Source: Bacteroides sp. CAG:443
GTDB lineage: Bacteria; Bacteroidota; Bacteroidia; Bacteroidales; Bacteroidaceae
Direction of reading: 5' to 3'
NCBI GenBank assembly: GCA_000432735.1
Contig: FR887779.1
Span: 1-11,045 of the forward strand
Length of the DNA: 11,045 nt
Part shown: one piece after another, positions 8,301 through 11,045 of the stretch
Layout of the letters: each line of letters begins with the position of its first letter
How positions within the stretch are numbered: position 1 is the stretch's first letter
The notes under the pieces: generated by a model
The model's database searches: none
What the model saw: the letters and a program-made list of their open reading frames with translations, nothing else
Told to the model about the DNA's origin: nothing
Program-made: the position numbers and the translations under genes

Positions 8301-9622
8301 GTTTCGTAGATGTGAATACAGGCATTATCTTGTCAACGCACAACGTTCCTTATGGTTCTAAATTGTATGCTTCAGACGGTGAAGTCGTAGAAAAAGGCAA
8401 ACTGATTGCTAAGTGGGACCCGTTCAATGCCGTTATCGTTACGGAAGCTGCTGGTAAGATTGATTTCGAATCAGTGATTGAAAACGTAACTTATAAGGTA
8501 GAATCGGATGAAGCTACTGGTTTGCGTGAAATCATTATTACTGAATCTAAGGATAAGACGAAGATTCCTTCATTGCATATTCTGGATGAGAATGGTGGAA
8601 TTATCCGTACATATAACTTGCCGGTAGGTGGTCACGTGGTTGTTGAAGACAAGCAGGTGGTTAAAGCGGGTGATATCTTGGTTAAGATTCCGCGTGCCGT
8701 AGGTAAGGCCGGTGATATTACCGGTGGTCTTCCTCGTGTTACCGAGCTGTTCGAAGCACGTAATCCGTCAAATCCGGCTGTTGTTTCGGAAATCGACGGT
8801 GAGGTTACAATGGGTAAGATCAAACGTGGTAACCGTGAGATTATCGTGACATCTAAGACTGGTGATGTGAAGAAATATCTGGTTGCGTTGTCAAAACAGA
8901 TTCTGGTTCAGGAAAACGACTATGTACGTGCTGGAACACCGCTGTCGGATGGTGCGATTACTCCTGCCGATATTTTGGCTATTAAAGGTCCTACGGCTGT
9001 ACAGGAATATATCGTGAATGAAATTCAGGATGTATACCGTTTACAGGGTGTGAAGATCAACGATAAGCACTTCGAAATTATCGTACGTCAGATGATGCGT
9101 AAAGTTCAGATTGACGAACCGGGAGATACACGCTTCCTGGAGCAGCAGGTTGTAGATCGTTTGGAATTCAACGAAGAAAACGACCGTATCTGGGGCAAGA
9201 AAGTTGTTGTTGATGCCGGTGATTCTCAGAACTTGCAGCCGGGACAGATCGTTACAGCCCGTAAGCTGCGTGATGAGAACAGTATGTTGAAACGCCGTGA
9301 CTTGAAGCCTGTAGAAGTTCGTGATGCCGTACCTGCTACATCTACTCAGATCCTGCAGGGTATTACACGTGCCGCATTGCAGACATCAAGCTTCATGTCG
9401 GCTGCATCATTCCAGGAAACAACTAAGGTGTTGAATGAAGCTGCTATCAACGGAAAGGTTGATAAGCTGGAAGGTATGAAGGAAAACGTAATCTGCGGTC
9501 ATCTGATTCCTGCTGGTACAGGTCAGCGTGAATTTGAAAAGATTATTGTTGGATCAAAAGAAGAATACGACCGTATCTTGGCAAACCGTAAAAATGTACT
9601 TGACTATAGTGAAGTAGAATAA
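5336..9622 (+). CDS. rpoC: DNA-directed RNA polymerase subunit beta'
   Basis: Beta' carries the catalytic magnesium site of RNA polymerase and the clamp. The product is 1428 residues. N-terminal zinc site: Cys66, Cys68, Cys81 and Cys84. Catalytic loop NADFDGD at 470-476, with Asp472, Asp474 and Asp476. Bridge helix at about 770-805 (ISTHGARKGLADTALKTA). Second zinc site: Cys816, Cys890, Cys897 and Cys900. Trigger loop with Arg935 and His938 in LTLRTFHAGG. A long insertion of about 180 residues (about 945-1125) interrupts the trigger loop in the same place as SI3 of E. coli, and the sequence rejoins the core at DITGGLPRVTELFEAR. Near the C terminus, the stretch around RIWGKKVVVDAGDSQ looks longer than in E. 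coli, and about 25 residues follow IPAGTG. The gene ends in tandem stops TAA TAG and a terminator follows 30 bases later. Confidence 0.99.
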   Translation: MAFRKDTKIKSNFSKITIGLASPEEILENSYGEVLKPETINYRTYKPERDGLFCERIFGPVKDYECHCGKYKRIRYKGIVCDRCGVEVTEKKVRRERSGHIQLVVPVAHIWYFRSLPNKIGYLLGLPTKKLDAIIYYERYVVIQPGIKAEDGINQYDLLSEEEYLEIIENLPKDNQYLEDSDPNKFIAKMGAEAIYDLLVRLDLDALSYELRHKANNDSSQQRKNEALKRLQVVESFRASRGRNKPEWMIVRIVPVIPPELRPLVPLDGGRFATSDLNDLYRRVIIRNNRLKRLIEIKAPEVILRNEKRMLQEAVDSLFDNSRKSSAVKTDANRPLKSLSDSLKGKQGRFRQNLLGKRVDYSARSVIVVGPELKMGECGIPKLMAAELYKPFIIRKLIERGIVKTVKSAKKIVDRKEPVIWDILEHVMKGHPVLLNRAPTLHRLGIQAFQPKMIEGKAIQLHPLACTAFNADFDGDQMAVHLPLSNEAVLEAQMLMLQSHNILNPANGAPITVPAQDMVLGLYYITKLRKGAKGEGLIFYGPEEALIAYNEGKVDIHAIISVVTNDLDENGNIVKKMIKETSVGRIIVNELVPDECGYLNTIISKKSLRDIISDVIKRVGVARACEFLDGIKNLGYKKAFEGGLSFNLGDIIIPKEKEELVKRGNEEVEQIMMNYNMGFITDNERYNQVIDTWTHVNSDLSDILYKTIKNDDQGFNSVFMMLDSGARGSKEQIRQLSGMRGLMAKPQKAGAEGAQIIENPILSNFKEGLSVLEYFISTHGARKGLADTALKTADAGYLTRRLVDVSHDVIINEEDCGTLRGLVCTALKNNDEVIATLYERILGRVSVHDVIHPTTGKLIVAAGEEITEAIAQEIEDSPIESVEIRSVLTCESKKGVCAKCYGRNLATSRMVQKGEAVGVIAAQSIGEPGTQLTLRTFHAGGIAGNMAANASIVAKNDARLEFEELRTVDAVEETGEPVKIVVGRLAEVRFVDVNTGIILSTHNVPYGSKLYASDGEVVEKGKLIAKWDPFNAVIVTEAAGKIDFESVIENVTYKVESDEATGLREIIITESKDKTKIPSLHILDENGGIIRTYNLPVGGHVVVEDKQVVKAGDILVKIPRAVGKAGDITGGLPRVTELFEARNPSNPAVVSEIDGEVTMGKIKRGNREIIVTSKTGDVKKYLVALSKQILVQENDYVRAGTPLSDGAITPADILAIKGPTAVQEYIVNEIQDVYRLQGVKINDKHFEIIVRQMMRKVQIDEPGDTRFLEQQVVDRLEFNEENDRIWGKKVVVDAGDSQNLQPGQIVTARKLRDENSMLKRRDLKPVEVRDAVPATSTQILQGITRAALQTSSFMSAASFQETTKVLNEAAINGKVDKLEGMKENVICGHLIPAGTGQREFEKIIVGSKEEYDRILANRKNVLDYSEVE

Positions 9623-9652
9623 TAGTTTGCCCGATAGGTTGATTGTATAGAG

Positions 9653-9700
9653 GGGAACCACTTCGTCAAAGGTCTACTTTGATGGAGTGGTTCTCTTTTT
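9653..9700 (+). terminator. Intrinsic terminator of the rpl-rpoBC cluster
   Basis: The 5' arm 9653-9671 pairs with the 3' arm 9677-9695 along its whole length, apart from a few G:T pairs, around a 5-base loop (GTCTA). The core is GAACCACT (9655-9662) against AGTGGTTC (9686-9693). TTTTT follows at 9696-9700. It lies 30 bases after the rpoC stop and is the strongest hairpin seen in the window, marking the end of the L1-L10-L12-beta-beta' transcription unit. Confidence 0.92.
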
Positions 9701-9734
9701 ATAAATAGGGGTTATCAACTCAATCTTTGTCTGC

Positions 9735-9789
9735 AAATTTGAATCCCTTCCTTAAAATTCTGGTTGAAGACTTCGAATGATTCAACTTT
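9735..9789. repeat. Inverted repeat upstream of the DUF3467 promoter (possible operator)
   Basis: AAATTTGAATC (9735-9745) and GATTCAACTTT (9779-9789) are inverted copies matching at 10 of 11 positions. A further half-site, GTTGAA (9763-9768), faces TTCAAC (9781-9786). The right arm lies just before the -7 box at 9795. The arrangement would suit a regulator-binding site, but the region is A/T-rich and short matches arise easily by chance. Confidence 0.3.
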
Positions 9790-9802
9790 TTCCCTACATT
9801 TG
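9771..9802 (+). promoter_or_regulatory. Bacteroides-type promoter for the DUF3467 gene
   Basis: TACATTTG (9795-9802) is an exact match to the Bacteroides -7 consensus TAnnTTTG. The -33 region, expected about 19 bases upstream (9771-9775, CTTCG), matches TTTG poorly. It lies downstream of the rpoC terminator and about 50 bases before the start codon, which fits a separate transcription unit. The weak -33 box may mean moderate strength or dependence on an activator. Confidence 0.6.
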
Positions 9803-9850
9803 TGGTACTAATGAGAAAAAATAAATACTTAATATTAAAATTTAGTCATT

Positions 9851-10177
9851 ATGGAAAACGAAAACAAAAATAACCAGCTCCAGATTGAGCTGAAAGAAGA
9901 AGTTGCTCAAGGTACTTATGCCAATCTTGCTATAATCACTCATTCTACTTCTGAATTTATATTAGACTTTGTACGTATTATGCCGGGATTGCCTAAGGCA
10001 GGTGTACAGTCACGTATTGTGATGACTCCAGAACATGCAAAGCGTCTGATGTATGCTCTACAAGACAATGTCGCAAAATATGAGCATAATTTTGGTCCGA
10101 TACGTATGCCGGAAGAACAAGCTAACGGTAGCAAGACTTTCGTTCCACCATTGAGCGATTTTAAAGGAGAAGCTTAA
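9851..10177 (+). CDS. DUF3467-family small protein of unknown function
   Basis: The 108-residue product resembles the DUF3467 family by recall of its conserved pattern, with GTYANLAIITHSTSEFILDF (about 22-41), a R-I-M-P-G-L-P-K turn, then QSRIVMTPEHAKRLMYAL (about 54-71) and a helix ending in YEHNFGPI. The function is unknown. No signal peptide, membrane segment, metal-binding Cys/His cluster or nucleotide-binding motif is visible, so it is probably a soluble cytoplasmic protein. The N terminus is charged and rich in Asn, Glu and Lys; the C terminus looks flexible. It has its own promoter and terminator between rpoC and rpsL, so it is probably monocistronic. Codon use resembles its highly expressed neighbours. 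A link to transcription or translation is suggested only by position. The start is supported by A-rich leader sequence and lack of upstream alternatives. Confidence 0.85.
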   Translation: MENENKNNQLQIELKEEVAQGTYANLAIITHSTSEFILDFVRIMPGLPKAGVQSRIVMTPEHAKRLMYALQDNVAKYEHNFGPIRMPEEQANGSKTFVPPLSDFKGEA

Positions 10178-10200
10178 AAAAATATAAAAAAGCCATTTTG

Positions 10201-10241
10201 AAGTCCATTTCCTGCCTTTTTACGGGAAATGGACTTTTTTT
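10201..10241 (+). terminator. Intrinsic terminator after the DUF3467 gene
   Basis: AAGTCCATTTCC (10201-10212) pairs perfectly over 12 bases with GGAAATGGACTT (10225-10236). Two more pairs (T-G, G-C) are possible inside, leaving a loop CCTTTTTA. A run of seven T spans 10235-10241. It separates this gene from the str operon promoter directly downstream. Confidence 0.93.
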
Positions 10242-10253
10242 ATTTTAAAACAG

Positions 10254-10284
10254 TTTGTCTATTAAAAAGTTATTTGTAATTTTG
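10254..10284 (+). promoter_or_regulatory. Promoter of the str operon (rpsL-rpsG)
   Basis: TTTG (10254-10257), a 19-base spacer, then TAATTTTG (10277-10284) fit the Bacteroides -33/-7 consensus TTTG and TAnnTTTG exactly. Transcription would begin at about 10288-10293, leaving an rpsL leader of about 70 bases. It starts 13 bases after the preceding terminator's T-run. It is the best promoter match in the window, as expected for a ribosomal protein operon. Confidence 0.87.
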
Positions 10285-10360
10285 CAGCCCGAAATGTATA
10301 GTTTCGACAAGGATTGGAAAAACAATAAACAATATATATAATAATTAAAATCAAAACAAA

Positions 10361-10765
10361 ATGCCTACTATTCAACAGTTAGTAAGAAAAGGAAGAACGG
10401 TTTTGGCAGATAAGAGTAAATCACCGGCACTGGACTCATGTCCTCAGAGACGTGGTGTTTGTGTACGTGTTTACACTACAACTCCGAAAAAACCGAACTC
10501 AGCAATGCGTAAAGTAGCTCGTGTGCGTCTGACAAACTCTAAGGAAGTTAACTCTTATATTCCGGGAGAAGGACACAACTTGCAGGAACACTCAATCGTA
10601 TTGGTACGTGGTGGTCGTGTAAAGGACCTTCCGGGTGTACGTTATCACATCGTTCGTGGTACATTGGATACAGCTGGTGTTGCGGGTCGTACACAAAGAC
10701 GTTCTAAATACGGTGCTAAGCGCCCGAAACCAGGACAGGCTCCTGCTGCAAAGGGAAAGAAATAA
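10361..10765 (+). CDS. rpsL: 30S ribosomal protein S12
   Basis: S12 (uS12) sits at the decoding centre of the small subunit and controls translational accuracy. The 134-residue product starts MPTIQQLVRKGR and contains VYTTTPKKPNSA (37-48), GEGHNLQEHS (69-78) and GGRVKDLPGVRYH (84-96). Lys43 and Lys88, the main sites of streptomycin-resistance changes, are wild type, and Asp89, the residue methylthiolated in E. coli, is present. The tail after RSKYGAKRPK is about 10 residues longer than in E. coli and rich in Ala, Gly and Lys. The leader is A-rich with no Shine-Dalgarno sequence. This is the first gene of the str operon; rpsG follows after 148 bases. Confidence 0.99.
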   Translation: MPTIQQLVRKGRTVLADKSKSPALDSCPQRRGVCVRVYTTTPKKPNSAMRKVARVRLTNSKEVNSYIPGEGHNLQEHSIVLVRGGRVKDLPGVRYHIVRGTLDTAGVAGRTQRRSKYGAKRPKPGQAPAAKGKK

Positions 10766-10913
10766 TTCGTAGCTGAGTACAATCCTTAGTAAAAGAACTT
10801 TTATTAATTCGTTTTGGTTTGTAGGAAAAGCTTTAAGGTTGAGTAAATGCCTCAGAGGAGGTGTTGAAGTAAACAGAGATGCAGCCCCAAACTAAACATT
10901 ATTATCAAACAAA
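10766..10913 (+). promoter_or_regulatory. rpsL-rpsG spacer, candidate translational control region
   Basis: This 148-base spacer is longer than the other co-transcribed gaps here. It holds AGGAGGTG (10856-10863), an 8-base match to the anti-Shine-Dalgarno complement located 50 bases before rpsG. It also holds a near-direct repeat, GTTGAGTAAA (10838-10847) and GTTGAAGTAAA (10863-10873), and a 12-codon reading frame (10879-10917) whose TGA overlaps the rpsG ATG. No promoter consensus or terminator was seen. In E. coli the same spacer binds S7 for feedback control; whether that holds here is unknown. Confidence 0.35.
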
Positions 10914-11045
10914 ATGAGAAAAGCAAAACCCAAAAAACGTGTGATCCTGCCGGATCCAGTATTTAATGATCAGAAGGTTTCTAAATTCGTAAACCACCTG
11001 ATGTATGATGGAAAGAAGAATACTTCTTACGAAATCTTCTACAAT
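10914..11045 (+). CDS. rpsG: 30S ribosomal protein S7 (N-terminal part, cut by window end)
   Basis: S7 (uS7) nucleates assembly of the 30S head and contacts E-site tRNA and mRNA. Only the first 44 codons are in the window: [19 protein letters not shown], then [21 protein letters not shown]. The pattern of a basic N terminus, PDPVF and KFVN-LM-DGKK is characteristic of S7, which is usually about 155-158 residues. The start is preceded by an A-rich leader without a properly spaced Shine-Dalgarno sequence. It is second in the operon after rpsL, the normal str order; fusA is expected downstream but is not seen. Confidence 0.97.

Noticed and set aside
10487..10627. Possible streptomycin-resistance allele in rpsL
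   Set aside because: Lys43 and Lys88 and their surroundings are wild type.

Overview
The window is a slice of the core translation and transcription gene cluster of a member of the Bacteroidota, most likely Bacteroides or a close relative. Several things point there: two promoters match the Bacteroides consensus (TTTG, about 19 bases, then TAnnTTTG); most leaders are A/T-rich and lack a Shine-Dalgarno sequence; RpoB is 1270 residues and RpoC 1428; and a DUF3467-type small protein lies between rpoC and rpsL. The species cannot be fixed from the sequence alone. All genes are on the + strand and all the stops seen are TAA.

Layout: the 3' part of rplA (L1), then rplJ (L10), rplL (L7/L12), rpoB and rpoC form the classic L1-L10-L12-beta-beta' order. 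A terminator-like hairpin with a T-run lies between rplL and rpoB, where it would act as an attenuator setting the ratio of L12 to RNA polymerase. A second hairpin, without a convincing T-run, lies between rpoB and rpoC. The cluster ends at a strong intrinsic terminator just after rpoC. Next comes a small stand-alone unit with its own promoter, one gene (108 aa, DUF3467-like, function unknown) and its own terminator. A very good Bacteroides promoter then starts the str operon, rpsL (S12) followed by rpsG (S7, cut by the window end).

The proteins are ordinary, conserved housekeeping products with intact catalytic motifs. L1, L10 and L7/L12 belong to the large subunit (L1 stalk and GTPase-stimulating stalk), RpoB and RpoC form the RNA polymerase active centre, and S12 and S7 belong to the small-subunit decoding and head regions. 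Nothing suggests a mobile element, CRISPR array, tRNA, rRNA or defence system.

The points of interest are in the spacers. Two stretches match the canonical 16S rRNA 3' end over 8 bases, which is unusual for this phylum: one directly before rplJ, the other in the rpsL-rpsG spacer and too far from the rpsG start to act as a normal ribosome-binding site. There are also the rplL-rpoB attenuator, an inverted repeat over the DUF3467 promoter, and two tiny upstream reading frames, one of which overlaps the rpsG start as ATGA.
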